From Chryseobacterium sp. OSA05B (GTDB taxonomy: Bacteria > Bacteroidota > Bacteroidia > Flavobacteriales > Weeksellaceae), in contig NZ_JAHXYH010000003.1 of the NCBI RefSeq assembly GCF_019970065.1, forward strand, positions 496,001 to 560,000: DNA of 64,000 bases, read 5' to 3'. The notes beneath the pieces were generated by a model, which was not told where the DNA came from, searched no databases, and worked only from the letters and a program-made list of their open reading frames with translations. A program made the translations under genes and the position numbers. Below are positions 9,466 to 18,459 of this stretch, piece after piece. Each line of letters starts with the position of its first letter. Within the stretch, counting starts at the first letter, position 1.

Positions 9466-10586
9466 CTAAGGTCAAAGTTAAGCTTTATTTTCTTACTTTT
9501 TATAATAGACATACACGCTAATATTTTTCCCTGGGCCTCTTCTTTTTCCGTCAGATATTCATTTTCAAGAAGTTCCACTTCCCCTTCTTCAAGGTAGCAT
9601 TCACAGCTTCCACAGATCCCGGACTTACATGAATAAGGCACCGGAAAATTCTGAATTAAAAGCTGTTGAAGAATCTTCTCTTTGTTGTCCGGAAGATGAG
9701 TTTCATACTCTTTTCCAAGCATTTTGAACGCTACTTCCACGTTTTCAATCAGAGGAAACTCCTTTTCTAAAGGATAAATATCGTCATTATATTCTTCAAA
9801 AAGCTCAAAATGGATATTCTTTTTTGGAATTCCATGGTGATAGCACGCATTAGCCAGCGATTTTATCATTTCTCCTTTACCACAAATAAGTACTTCATCT
9901 ACTGCATCCCAGATGGTAGATTCTTCGTCTGTATCATCCAGATGGAGAATCTGATTGATGATTAAATTCAGCTTTTTTTCATCCAGTCTTCCATAGAAAA
10001 ACTGGTCGGCTGTTTTCTCCTTTGAAAAAAAGTAAAAAATCTGAAGTCTGTCACCATGCATTCTGGCAAGATGATCCAATTGTTCTCTGTAAATAACTTC
10101 TTCCGAGCTTTTGTTTCCAAAAAACAAAAATAATCTGGTGCGCGGTTCTGTATGGAGAATGTTTTTAAAATGGCTCAGGACCGGAGTAATTCCAATACCC
10201 GCAGCAAATGCGACAATCGTCCTGAACTCGCTTGGTTTGGAGACCAGCGTAAATCTTCCGGAAGGCTCTCCTACCATCAGTTTATCTCCGACATTATAAT
10301 TCCTGAACAGCTCTGAAGTAGCTCCTTCAGAAGAATTCACCTTGATTCCAAGACAGATTTTCTTTTCATATGGCGCTGATGTCATGGAATAATCGTTAAT
10401 CACTTCCTCTCCACGGGCCATAAATTTGATACTGACAAACTGCCCCGCTTCAAACTTGAAATTCTCCTGTAAATTCTCTGTAATATCGAATTCCAGAGAA
10501 AAAGTATTTTTGGTAAGTTGTACCTTTTTCGCTATTTTTAACGGATGAAACTGTATCAGTTTCCCTTTATAGATTTGTTGTTCCAT
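9462..10586 (-). CDS. ferredoxin-NADP reductase-like protein with C-terminal 2Fe-2S domain (PaaE type)
   Basis: 374 aa. FAD-binding domain first (VINDYSMTSAPYEK near 70-83; the RxYS-like FAD loop has Asp-Tyr-Ser), then the NAD(P)-binding domain (VAFAAGIGITPVLSHFKNIL, about 130-149), then a plant-type ferredoxin with Cys320, Cys325, Cys328 and Cys358 (CxxxxCxxC...C). Phenylacetate-epoxidase reductase PaaE has this order, but no paa genes lie nearby, so the electron acceptor is unknown; it may serve a fatty-acid desaturase or hydroxylase. It is the first gene of a pair with the SanA-like gene. Confidence 0.88.
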   Translation of the reverse strand: MEQQIYKGKLIQFHPLKIAKKVQLTKNTFSLEFDITENLQENFKFEAGQFVSIKFMARGEEVINDYSMTSAPYEKKICLGIKVNSSEGATSELFRNYNVGDKLMVGEPSGRFTLVSKPSEFRTIVAFAAGIGITPVLSHFKNILHTEPRTRLFLFFGNKSSEEVIYREQLDHLARMHGDRLQIFYFFSKEKTADQFFYGRLDEKKLNLIINQILHLDDTDEESTIWDAVDEVLICGKGEMIKSLANACYHHGIPKKNIHFELFEEYNDDIYPLEKEFPLIENVEVAFKMLGKEYETHLPDNKEKILQQLLIQNFPVPYSCKSGICGSCECYLEEGEVELLENEYLTEKEEAQGKILACMSIIKSKKIKLNFDLS

Positions 10587-10618
10587 ACTTCAATTCAAAA
10601 ATAGTCAAAAAATAATTT

Positions 10619-11182
10619 ATGAAGAAGATAATTTTATCCACGCTTATTCTTACTGCTCTTTACAGTTGCAAAAAAGAAGGCCAGAAAATGGAGGATACAG
10701 CTGTGGCAGATTCAGTTTCCATAACAGACCATACGGCTTCTGCAGGGGATGCCTCATATACATCAAAAGAACTATCTCCTGAGAATCTTGGAAAATATTT
10801 AGCTCAAAAAAATGACACTTTATACGTTACCAACTTCTTTGCAACCTGGTGTGGACCGTGTATGAGAGAAATTCCTCATTTTAAAAACAAAATGGAGGAG
10901 TTAAAAGGAAAGCCGGTAAAATTTACGTTCATTAACCTTGATGACAAATCTGAGTGGAACAGCTCTGTAAAAAGATTTGCCATGGAAAATAACCTTGCGC
11001 CCCATATTATTCTTTTAGATGGCCAGAAACTGGATCAGACCTTCTTTACCACGAATTTCAAGCAGTGGGACGGCGGTTCAATTCCTTTTACCTACTTGAG
11101 AAAAGGTGATAAAACCGATGAATATCTGGGTATGATGACCGAAGAAGTATTGAATTCCAAAGTCGAAGCACTTTTAAAATAA
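10619..11182 (+). CDS. TlpA/ResA-like thioredoxin lipoprotein
   Basis: 187 aa. Lipobox LYSC puts a lipid anchor on Cys17; a linker rich in Ser/Asp/Ala to about 45 leads to a thioredoxin fold with the active site WCGPC (77-81) and cis-Pro loop GSIPFTY. It would act as a periplasmic thiol-disulfide reductase. It is 23 bp upstream of a FecCD-type permease on the same strand; whether it serves that transporter is not shown. Confidence 0.88.
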   Translation: MKKIILSTLILTALYSCKKEGQKMEDTAVADSVSITDHTASAGDASYTSKELSPENLGKYLAQKNDTLYVTNFFATWCGPCMREIPHFKNKMEELKGKPVKFTFINLDDKSEWNSSVKRFAMENNLAPHIILLDGQKLDQTFFTTNFKQWDGGSIPFTYLRKGDKTDEYLGMMTEEVLNSKVEALLK

Positions 11183-11205
11183 AACATCCAGATGCTTTCT
11201 GAATA

Positions 11206-12177
11206 ATGTCAAAAAAATTTAAGATCCTGTGTTTACTGCTGACGACCGCCATTATTCTTGCTGCGGTCATCAATCTGAACACAGGATTTTTAAGTTTAAA
11301 CCTTCAGGATTTTTTTCAGGATTCTGACCAAAGCCAGATTGCTGAGATCCGTATCAACCGGGTTTTGGTTATGTTGCTAGCCGGAATTTCAATTCCAACT
11401 TCAGGTTTTCTGATGCAGGAATATTTTCAAAATCCGCTGGCCGGTCCGGATATTCTTGGAATTACCTCTGTAGCCAGTTTATCCGTAGCCTTTTACATTT
11501 TCTTTTCCCAGGATTTTCTGATTCCGGAATTTCTGCAGAACAGCTTCCTCAGTCTTTCAGCCATCTCAGGAAGTCTTGTACTGATGCTGGTTCTTCTTTC
11601 CATGTCGAATAAATTTCAGGACAAGTCTTATCTCATTATATTCGGATTTCTTGTTTCTGCATTTGCCGGAGCCGTAGTTTCTTTATTACAGTTCTATGCA
11701 GAGAATCAAAGTCTTAAGAATTATATTTTATGGTCTTTCGGGGCTAATAATATGGTGACCAGAAACCAGATTTATGTATTATCTATCCTGGTTTTTGTCG
11801 GAATGTTTTTCTGTTTTAAAACCATAAAACCATTGATCGGAAATTCACTGGGAACATCCTACGCACAGAGTTTGGGAGTTAATCTCAATCAGCTGAAGAT
11901 CCTGATTATCGCAGCCTCTTCCCTGCTTTCGGCTTCCATTACGGCATTTTTGGGGCCTATTCTATTTATTGGGATCATTGTTCCGCATTTTTGCAGATTG
12001 ATCTACAATCCGTCCAAACTATGGCAGCAATGGATTCTGAATATGTTTCTTGGCATGCTCATGATGATGCTCTTCTCGGTAGTTGCAGAAAAAACACAGA
12101 TTCCTTTAAATGTGATAAGCTCTGTATTTGGAATCCCGGTGATTTTGTTGATGCTTTTGAAGCAGAATAAGGTGTAA
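11206..12177 (+). CDS. FecCD-family ABC transporter permease
   Basis: 323 aa with about nine hydrophobic segments. The family landmarks RINRVLVMLLAGISIPTSGFLMQEYFQNPLAGPDILG (about 49-85), the coupling-helix region SYAQSLGVNLNQLK and GFLGPILFIGIIVPHFCRLI-like segment near residues 245-265 mark an importer of iron-siderophore, heme or cobalamin. The ATPase follows 482 bp later, after an extra small gene. No periplasmic binding protein gene lies nearby. Confidence 0.88.
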   Translation: MSKKFKILCLLLTTAIILAAVINLNTGFLSLNLQDFFQDSDQSQIAEIRINRVLVMLLAGISIPTSGFLMQEYFQNPLAGPDILGITSVASLSVAFYIFFSQDFLIPEFLQNSFLSLSAISGSLVLMLVLLSMSNKFQDKSYLIIFGFLVSAFAGAVVSLLQFYAENQSLKNYILWSFGANNMVTRNQIYVLSILVFVGMFFCFKTIKPLIGNSLGTSYAQSLGVNLNQLKILIIAASSLLSASITAFLGPILFIGIIVPHFCRLIYNPSKLWQQWILNMFLGMLMMMLFSVVAEKTQIPLNVISSVFGIPVILLMLLKQNKV

Positions 12178-12355
12178 AAGGTGAATGAGTGAATAGTGAA
12201 TGGTGTATTTTTTAAACCGCAAATAAGATCTGTGTAATCTAAAAAAATCTGCGGGAATTTTTTATTTGTTCGCTGATTTTGCTGATGAAGCAGATTTAGA
12301 GAAAATTTATAATTTATATGCTTGATCAAATAGACTGTTCTAAATTTGTGATTGA

Positions 12356-12658
12356 ATGAATATAACGAATATTAAGATAAACCAGAAACAGTTAATTATT
12401 GCAAATATACTCCAGTTTGTAATAAGCTTTGCATTCATGAGACTTTCTGACATATTTCGTTTGGATAAAGACCTCCACTGGATTTATACATTTGGACACT
12501 GCTGGTACCTGATGGCATCTTTACCCTCATTCTTTTGGGGATCACTCATTTTAGGAGGCTACACCCTATGGAAAATTAAAACAAATAAAATCCCATACCT
12601 GTTTTTCAGTCTTTTTCCTCTTTTACTGTATTTAATAATTATCTTTTTTGTCACTTAA
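12356..12658 (+). CDS. small three-helix membrane protein of unknown function
   Basis: 100 aa with three hydrophobic stretches (about 14-33, 51-71 and 79-98). It sits between the permease and ATPase genes of the importer, ending 1 bp before the ATPase start. A 178-bp AT-rich gap with no recognisable gene separates it from the permease. I do not recognise a family. Confidence 0.55.
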   Translation: MNITNIKINQKQLIIANILQFVISFAFMRLSDIFRLDKDLHWIYTFGHCWYLMASLPSFFWGSLILGGYTLWKIKTNKIPYLFFSLFPLLLYLIIIFFVT

Positions 12659-12659
12659 T

Positions 12660-13583
12660 ATGCATCTAGAAATCAGACAAGCCAACATAGGCTACGACAA
12701 AACCTTAATTTCAAATGCTCATGCAGATCTGAAACTGGGTGACGTATGCCTTCTGATTGGAAATAATGGGGTTGGAAAAACTACGCTGATCAAATCTATT
12801 TTGCATCAGATATCTCTTCTAAGCGGAGACATTTTAATTCATCAGAAAAATATAAAAGATCTTTCCGTAAAAGAAATTGCTGAAAATATTGCCGTTGTTT
12901 TTTCTAAATCAAATGTTCCACAGCATTATACCGTTGAAGACCTGATTTCATTAGGGAAATACATTTATTATCCTTTTTATTTTGAACTTAAGAAAGAAGA
13001 CCGAGAAGAAGTTTCTGACATCATCGATGAGTTGGACCTCAGACAACACAAATATACTCTTCTTAAAAACCTGTCGGACGGAAATCTTCAGAAAGCATTC
13101 ATCGGACGTGCTATTACCCAGAATTCTCCGGTTATTATTCTGGATGAGCCCACCACCCATCTGGATGAGAAAAACAAGCTTATCATCTTAAAAACACTCC
13201 GCAGGCTGGCTAAAGAACAGGATAAAATCATCTTGTTTTCTTCCCACGACTGGCGACTGGCCAAAGAGTTTGCTGACAAAATCTGGTATGTAAAGGATAA
13301 CCAGCTTTTCACAGGACTTGTAGAAGATGTATTGCTTCAGCATGACGAATTGACCAATGTATCATTATTTCAGGTGAATGATCATTTTGTTCCGCCTTCC
13401 ATTCAGGCCCCGCAGGTTCACAAAGAAATGCTCTATTCTCTGTTGCAGAAAAATTTCGAAAAAGACCTTTCAGGCCTGCATTTTGAGTATAAGGACGGTT
13501 TTTGGGATATTCTCACCAACACCACCAAGCAGCAATATGAATCTTTCGAAGAAATAGTGAATTCCGTTAAAAACATTCACTAA
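12660..13583 (+). CDS. ABC transporter ATP-binding protein (FepC/BtuD type)
   Basis: 307 aa from the ATG at 12660 (frame open from a TTG at 12648). Walker A GNNGVGKTT (34-42), Q-loop near SKSNVPQHYT, signature LSDGNLQKAFIGRA (LSDGN rather than LSGGQ), Walker B VIILDEPT with the following H-loop SSHDW. About 80 residues beyond the nucleotide-binding domain form a C-terminal extension, seen in some metal-complex importers. Pairs with the FecCD permease upstream. Confidence 0.88.
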   Translation: MHLEIRQANIGYDKTLISNAHADLKLGDVCLLIGNNGVGKTTLIKSILHQISLLSGDILIHQKNIKDLSVKEIAENIAVVFSKSNVPQHYTVEDLISLGKYIYYPFYFELKKEDREEVSDIIDELDLRQHKYTLLKNLSDGNLQKAFIGRAITQNSPVIILDEPTTHLDEKNKLIILKTLRRLAKEQDKIILFSSHDWRLAKEFADKIWYVKDNQLFTGLVEDVLLQHDELTNVSLFQVNDHFVPPSIQAPQVHKEMLYSLLQKNFEKDLSGLHFEYKDGFWDILTNTTKQQYESFEEIVNSVKNIH

Positions 13584-13609
13584 TACTACGTTTCCGTTAA
13601 ATATTTCAC

Positions 13610-13629
13610 ATACTATGCATGCATAGTAT
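13610..13629. promoter_or_regulatory. perfect palindrome, likely MarR operator 1
   Basis: A 20-bp perfect palindrome centred on ATGCATGCAT (half-site ATACTATGCA). It shares its core with the second palindrome 72 bp downstream. MarR dimers bind such palindromes and usually repress their own gene. Confidence 0.65.
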
Positions 13630-13690
13630 TATGCTAATCATACAATTTAACCCGTTTACTATCAGCTTATTAACAAAATTTAACGTTAAT

Positions 13691-13714
13691 AAATACTATG
13701 CATGCATAATATTT
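13691..13714. promoter_or_regulatory. near-perfect palindrome, likely MarR operator 2
   Basis: 24 bp, palindromic except for one mismatched pair, with the same TACTATGCATGCATA core as operator 1. It ends 2 bp before the -7 box, so a bound protein would cover the -33 region. Confidence 0.7.
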
Positions 13715-13716
13715 AC

Positions 13717-13724
13717 TAAATTTG
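13717..13724 (+). promoter_or_regulatory. -7 box of the marR/beta-oxidation operon
   Basis: TAAATTTG, a full match to TAnnTTTG, 21 bp upstream of the marR start. No -33 TTTG is visible; that region is occupied by the palindrome. Confidence 0.6.
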
Positions 13725-13745
13725 GGTAACACCATTCGTACATAA

Positions 13746-14201
13746 ATGATGGATAATAATAAAGAAAAAATAGAAAACGTAGATTTAGTTTTAAAACAGA
13801 CCTGGCTGGCTGTTTCTAAAATGTACACAGAACTTGCTCAAGAGCATGATTCTACCGCTGTACAGGCCCTCACTCTTCTTAAAATTGATCCCAAGGAAGG
13901 CACCCGAAGTACCAACTTAGGTCCTAAAATGGCGATCGAGCCCACCTCGCTGACAAGAATCATCAAGCTTCTTGAAGACAACGGATACATCTATAAGGAA
14001 AAGACCACTGCCGATAAAAGGGAAGTGATTATTAAACTTACGGATAAAGGTTTGAATTCAAGGAATATGTCAAAAGAAGTGGTTGTCAATTTTAACAAGA
14101 AAGTGATGGAGAAGATTGCCCCTGAGAAAATTGAAACCTTCAAGGAGGTCATGTCCGAAATCATGAAAATTGCAAACGAATTACTAAATAACAGAAAATA
14201 A
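13746..14201 (+). CDS. MarR-family transcriptional regulator
   Basis: 151 aa, typical length. Winged helix-turn-helix: the LTLLKIDPKEGTRSTNLGPKMAIEPTSLTRIIKLLEDNGYI stretch (about 41-81) followed by the wing YKEKTTADKREVIIKLTDKG (about 82-101), flanked by dimerisation helices. It is the first gene of a run encoding hydratase/dehydrogenase, thiolase and acyl-CoA dehydrogenase, so it probably senses an acyl-CoA or fatty acid and represses the operon through the two palindromes upstream. The ligand is inference. Confidence 0.9.
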   Translation: MMDNNKEKIENVDLVLKQTWLAVSKMYTELAQEHDSTAVQALTLLKIDPKEGTRSTNLGPKMAIEPTSLTRIIKLLEDNGYIYKEKTTADKREVIIKLTDKGLNSRNMSKEVVVNFNKKVMEKIAPEKIETFKEVMSEIMKIANELLNNRK

Positions 14202-14257
14202 ATTGTAGGAAATCCATATGGTAACCTATGGTTTTAGCAAATAATAAAAATTTACAT

Positions 14258-16651
14258 ATGAAAAGAAGAATCAAACATGTCACGGTTCTTGGTTCAGGAA
14301 TTATGGGTAGCGGTATTGCGGCACATTTCGCCAACATCGGCGTGGAAGTGTCCCTTTTAGATATCGTTCCTTTTGAACTGACAGAAGCTGAGCAGAAAAA
14401 AGGTTTGACCAAAGATGACAAAGTGGTAAGAAACAGAATTGCTTCTGAAAACTTTGAAAAACTGAAAAAAGCAAGTCCTTCCCTTCTCTATTCTCCAAAA
14501 TTTGCGGATAGAATAAAAGTAGGAAACTTCGATGATGATCTTCCTAAGATCAAAAATACAGACTGGATCATTGAAGTAGTCGTTGAAAGACTTGATATTA
14601 AGAAATCTGTTTATGAAAAAATTGAACAGTTCAGAAAACCGGGAACATTAATTTCTTCTAATACATCGGGAATTCCTATTCATTTTCTAATTGAAGGAAG
14701 AAGCGATGATTTCAAACAGTACTTTGCGGGAACACACTTCTTCAACCCGGTAAGATACCTTCCTCTTTTAGAGATCATCCCTACCCCTGAAACCCTTCCG
14801 GAAGTGGTAGATTTCTATATGAACTATGGGGCGAAATTCTTAGGGAAAACTACTGTTTTAGCCAAAGATACTCCAGCCTTTATCGCCAACAGAATTGGGG
14901 TTTTCTCTATGATGGATCTTCTTCACAACGTACAGAAATTAGGATTGACTGTTTCTGAAGTTGATAAATTAACAGGTCCTGTTATCGGACGTCCAAAATC
15001 AGCAACATTCAGAACGGCTGATGTGGTAGGTCTTGATACCTTGGTTATGGTAGCCAACGGCGTTCGTCAGAGCGGTGCTGAAGCCAATAACTTTAATGAT
15101 GTTTTTGCCCTTCCTGGCTATATCCAGAAAATGATGGATAATAAGTGGTTAGGTTCTAAGACTGAGCAAGGTTTCTACAAAAAAGTAAAAAGTGCAGAAG
15201 GAAAATCTGAAATCCACGGATTGAACCTTGATACATTAGAATATGAACTACAGGGAAAATCTTCTTTCCCAACGTTAGAATTAACGAAAAATATAGACAA
15301 GCCAATTGACAGATTTAAAGTTTTAATTGGTGGAAAAGATAAAGCCGGCGAATTATACAGAAAATCTTTAGGAGCTCTGTTCGCTTACGTTTCTCATAAA
15401 GTTCCTGAAATCTCAGATGAAGTTTACAAAATAGACGACGCTATGAGAGCTGGTTTCGGATGGGAGAACGGTCCGTTTGAAATCTGGGATGCCGTAGGAG
15501 TTCAAAAAGGTATTGAATTAGCTAAAGATGCAGGTTACGAAGTTTCAGACTGGGTAAAAAATGTAGAAGCTTTCTATAAAGTAAATGATGAAGGTCAAAG
15601 TATCTTCGTGGATAAAAATTCAGGAGAATATAACAAAATTCCTGGACAGGATGCGTTTATTATCTTAGACAATATCAGAAAGAACAAAACACTTTGGAGC
15701 AATTCAGGGGCAGCCATTGAATATCTAGGTGACGGTATCATCAACTTTGAGATCCGCTCAAAAATGAATTCTCTCGGAGGCGAAGTTCTTGACGGATTAA
15801 ACAGAGCTATCGATTTAGCAGAAAAAGAATACGACGGATTGGTTGTTGGAAACCAGGGAACCAATTTCTCTGTAGGTGCCAACCTTGCCATGATCCTGAT
15901 GATGGCTATCGAACAGGACTGGGATGATCTGAATATGGCCATCGCTTATTTCCAAAAATCCATGATGAGAGTACGTTACTCTTCTATTCCTGTAGTCGTT
16001 GCTCCTCACGGAATGACACTTGGTGGTGGTTGCGAAATGACCATGCACGCAGACCGAGTTGTTGCAGCGGCAGAAACTTACATCGGATTGGTAGAAACCG
16101 GAGTTGGGGTAATTCCTGGCGGTGGTGGTACCAAAGAACTTACTTTAAGGACTTCCAGAGAATTCCATAGTGATGATGTTAAAAACAACAGACTTCGTGA
16201 AGCATTCATGAATATCGCCATGGGTAAAGTAGCAACTTCTGCTTATGAAGCCTACGATATGGGAATTCTTGAAAAAGGAAAAGACATTGTATCCGTAAGC
16301 AAAAACAGACAGATCGCTGAAGCTAAAAAAGTGGCAAAATTATTGGCCGAACAGGGATATACTCAACCTATCGAACAAAGTGTAAAAGTTTTAGGAAAAG
16401 ATGCTTTAGGAATGTTCTACGTAGGAACAGACCAGATGCTTACCGGAAATTTCATCTCTGCACACGACAAAAAAATTGCTGACAAACTAGCCAACGTAAT
16501 GGTCGGTGGAAATCTTTCTGAACCAACCGTAGTTACCGAACAATATTTATTGAATCTTGAAAGAGAAACATTCTTACAGCTTTGTGGGGAAAGAAAAACC
16601 CTGGAGAGAATTCAGTATATGTTGCAGAATGGGAAACCGTTGAGAAATTAA
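14258..16651 (+). CDS. 3-hydroxyacyl-CoA dehydrogenase / enoyl-CoA hydratase fusion
   Basis: 797 aa from the ATG at 14258 (open from 14228). The NAD-binding Rossmann loop LGSGIMGSGIAAHF comes at residues 11-24, the catalytic GTHFFNPVRYLPLLEI at about 159-174, the second dehydrogenase domain follows to about 420, and a crotonase domain with GGGCEMTMHADRVV and ETGVGVIPGGGGT oxyanion loops occupies about 490-700. Order is dehydrogenase first, opposite to E. coli FadB, and common in Bacteroidota. It carries out the two middle steps of beta-oxidation in the cytoplasm; the thiolase follows after a transposase-like insertion. Confidence 0.95.
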   Translation: MKRRIKHVTVLGSGIMGSGIAAHFANIGVEVSLLDIVPFELTEAEQKKGLTKDDKVVRNRIASENFEKLKKASPSLLYSPKFADRIKVGNFDDDLPKIKNTDWIIEVVVERLDIKKSVYEKIEQFRKPGTLISSNTSGIPIHFLIEGRSDDFKQYFAGTHFFNPVRYLPLLEIIPTPETLPEVVDFYMNYGAKFLGKTTVLAKDTPAFIANRIGVFSMMDLLHNVQKLGLTVSEVDKLTGPVIGRPKSATFRTADVVGLDTLVMVANGVRQSGAEANNFNDVFALPGYIQKMMDNKWLGSKTEQGFYKKVKSAEGKSEIHGLNLDTLEYELQGKSSFPTLELTKNIDKPIDRFKVLIGGKDKAGELYRKSLGALFAYVSHKVPEISDEVYKIDDAMRAGFGWENGPFEIWDAVGVQKGIELAKDAGYEVSDWVKNVEAFYKVNDEGQSIFVDKNSGEYNKIPGQDAFIILDNIRKNKTLWSNSGAAIEYLGDGIINFEIRSKMNSLGGEVLDGLNRAIDLAEKEYDGLVVGNQGTNFSVGANLAMILMMAIEQDWDDLNMAIAYFQKSMMRVRYSSIPVVVAPHGMTLGGGCEMTMHADRVVAAAETYIGLVETGVGVIPGGGGTKELTLRTSREFHSDDVKNNRLREAFMNIAMGKVATSAYEAYDMGILEKGKDIVSVSKNRQIAEAKKVAKLLAEQGYTQPIEQSVKVLGKDALGMFYVGTDQMLTGNFISAHDKKIADKLANVMVGGNLSEPTVVTEQYLLNLERETFLQLCGERKTLERIQYMLQNGKPLRN

Positions 16652-16655
16652 TAGA

Positions 16656-17168
16656 AGCTCCGTAGGAGCGAACTGTTCATGTTATGGCAAACACATATAC
16701 ACAAATTTATATTCAAATTGTTTTTGCAGTTCAAGGACGACAAAACCTGATTTCAAAAGAAAACAGAGAGGAGCTTCACAAATTTATTACAGGTATTGTT
16801 AGCAACAGAAATCAAAAATTATTAGCTGTATTTGCAATGCCTGATCATGTTCATATTCTGATAAGTATCAGTCCTTCTATTTCCATTTCAGACTTAGTAA
16901 GAGACATTAAAGCCGGATCGTCAAAATTCATTAATGAAAAAAGATGGATCAATGGAAAATTCAATTGGCAGGAAGGATATGGAGCTTTCTCTTATTCTAA
17001 AAGCAGTGTTAATCCGGTTGTAAAATATATTTTAAATCAGGAAGAACATCATAAAAAGAAAACATTTAAAGAAGAATATTTGAATTTCATGGAAAAATTT
17101 GAAATTGAATATGATTCAAAATATTTATTTGAATGGATTGAAAATTAACAGGTCGCTCCTACGGAGCT
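16656..17168 (+). mobile_element. IS200/REP-associated (RAYT-type) unit bounded by hairpin inverted repeats
   Basis: A 16-bp perfect inverted repeat, AGCTCCGTAGGAGCGA at 16656-16671 and its complement at 17153-17168, brackets a single Y1 transposase gene. Each arm is itself a small hairpin (GCTCC-GTA-GGAGC), which is how HUH Y1 transposases recognise ends or REP sequences. The unit fills the gap between two beta-oxidation genes without breaking them. Exact ends are not certain. Confidence 0.75.
16684..17148 (+). CDS. REP-associated tyrosine transposase (Y1, IS200/IS605 TnpA-like)
   Basis: 154 aa. HUH nuclease: His55-Val-His57 in MPDHVHILI binds the metal, and Tyr115 with Gln119 in KYILNQ matches the catalytic Y-x3-Q helix of IS608 TnpA. 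It is intact. No TnpB/IscB partner is present, which fits RAYT or IS200-type elements. It is oriented with the operon and lies inside the inverted repeats described for the element. Confidence 0.9.
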   Translation: MANTYTQIYIQIVFAVQGRQNLISKENREELHKFITGIVSNRNQKLLAVFAMPDHVHILISISPSISISDLVRDIKAGSSKFINEKRWINGKFNWQEGYGAFSYSKSSVNPVVKYILNQEEHHKKKTFKEEYLNFMEKFEIEYDSKYLFEWIEN

Positions 17169-17211
17169 CTGTAAATAACCAATCAAAAAAAAACATGCTA
17201 TGAGCAGTTTA

Positions 17212-17222
17212 CCTCTACGAGG
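17212..17222 (+). repeat. REP-like mini-hairpin CCTC-TAC-GAGG
   Basis: A third small hairpin with a TAC loop, 44 bp after the right end of the RAYT unit and just before the thiolase gene. Its 3-nt loop matches the loop of the element's right arm, so it may be a related REP sequence. Short, so it could be chance. Confidence 0.35.
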
Positions 17223-17255
17223 CAAATTCTCAAAAAAATAAATTAAATAAAAAAT

Positions 17256-18434
17256 ATGAAACAAGCATATATAGTAAAAGGATTTAGAACAGCTGTAGGA
17301 AAAGCACCTAAAGGCTCCCTTCGCTTTACTCGTCCCGACGTAATGGCCGCTACAGTGATTGAAAAATTAATGGCTGAGCTACCACAATTAGATAAGAACA
17401 GAATTGACGACCTTATCGTAGGAAACGCCATGCCGGAAGCAGAACAAGGCTTAAACGTTGCTCGTTTGATCTCTTTAATGGGATTGAATACCGATAAAGT
17501 TCCGGGAGTTACCGTAAACAGATATTGTGCATCAGGAAGTGAAGCGATTGCTATTGCTTCTGCAAAAATTCAGGCAGGAATGGCAGACTGTATCATCGCA
17601 GGAGGTACAGAATCTATGTCTTATATCCCGATGGGTGGTTACAAGCCGGTTCCGGAAACGGATATCGCAAAAACAAACCCTGATTATTACTGGGGAATGG
17701 GTTACACCGCTGAAGAAGTAGCCAAACAATATAATATCACAAGAGAAGAACAGGATCAGTTTGCTTTTGAATCGCATATGAAAGCTTTAAAAGCTAATGC
17801 TGAAGGAAAATTTGCCAGTCAGATCGTTTCTATTCCCGTAGAATATAATTTCCTGGATGAAAACCAGAAAATGCAGTCTAAAAAATTCGACTTCTCTATC
17901 GATGAAGGTCCTAGAAAAGATACTTCTCTGGAAGGTCTTGCGAAATTGAGACCTGTATTCGCCAACGGAGGAAGTGTAACAGCCGGAAATTCATCTCAGA
18001 TGAGTGACGGAGCTGCTTTCGTAATGGTGATGAGTGAAGAAATGGTGAAAGAATTAGGTCTAGAGCCGGAAGCGAGATTGGTAGCTTATGCTGCAGCAGG
18101 TCTAGAGCCTAGAATTATGGGTATGGGACCAATTTACGCGATTCCAAAAGCTTTAAAGCAAGCCGGTCTTGAATTAAAAGATATTGAATTAATTGAATTG
18201 AACGAAGCCTTTGCCTCACAGTCTGTGGCGATCAAAAAGGAATTAGGATTAAACCCTGATATCCTTAACGTCAACGGAGGTGCGATCGCTCTTGGCCACC
18301 CGCTTGGCTGTACCGGAACCAAATTAACCGTTCAGCTTCTTGACGAAATGAGAAGACGCGGAAACAAATACGGAATGGTTTCGATGTGCGTTGGAACGGG
18401 ACAGGGAGCGGCAAGTATATTCGAGCTTCTTTAG
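17256..18434 (+). CDS. acetyl-CoA C-acyltransferase (thiolase)
   Basis: 392 aa, standard length. Catalytic Cys91 in NRYCASGSEAI, the GGAIALGHPLGCTG loop (His ~349) and CVGTGQGAAS near the C-terminus with the second active Cys. Catalyses the last step of beta-oxidation, cleaving 3-ketoacyl-CoA. In the same operon as the hydratase/dehydrogenase; separated from it by the RAYT unit and from the acyl-CoA dehydrogenase by the four-helix-bundle unit. Confidence 0.95.
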   Translation: MKQAYIVKGFRTAVGKAPKGSLRFTRPDVMAATVIEKLMAELPQLDKNRIDDLIVGNAMPEAEQGLNVARLISLMGLNTDKVPGVTVNRYCASGSEAIAIASAKIQAGMADCIIAGGTESMSYIPMGGYKPVPETDIAKTNPDYYWGMGYTAEEVAKQYNITREEQDQFAFESHMKALKANAEGKFASQIVSIPVEYNFLDENQKMQSKKFDFSIDEGPRKDTSLEGLAKLRPVFANGGSVTAGNSSQMSDGAAFVMVMSEEMVKELGLEPEARLVAYAAAGLEPRIMGMGPIYAIPKALKQAGLELKDIELIELNEAFASQSVAIKKELGLNPDILNVNGGAIALGHPLGCTGTKLTVQLLDEMRRRGNKYGMVSMCVGTGQGAASIFELL

Positions 18435-18459
18435 TTAAATAGACTAAATAAAAGAGTAA

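Noticed and set aside
14258..16651. Dehydrogenase-before-hydratase order as a novel fusion
   Set aside because: This order is common for Bacteroidota multifunctional beta-oxidation proteins.
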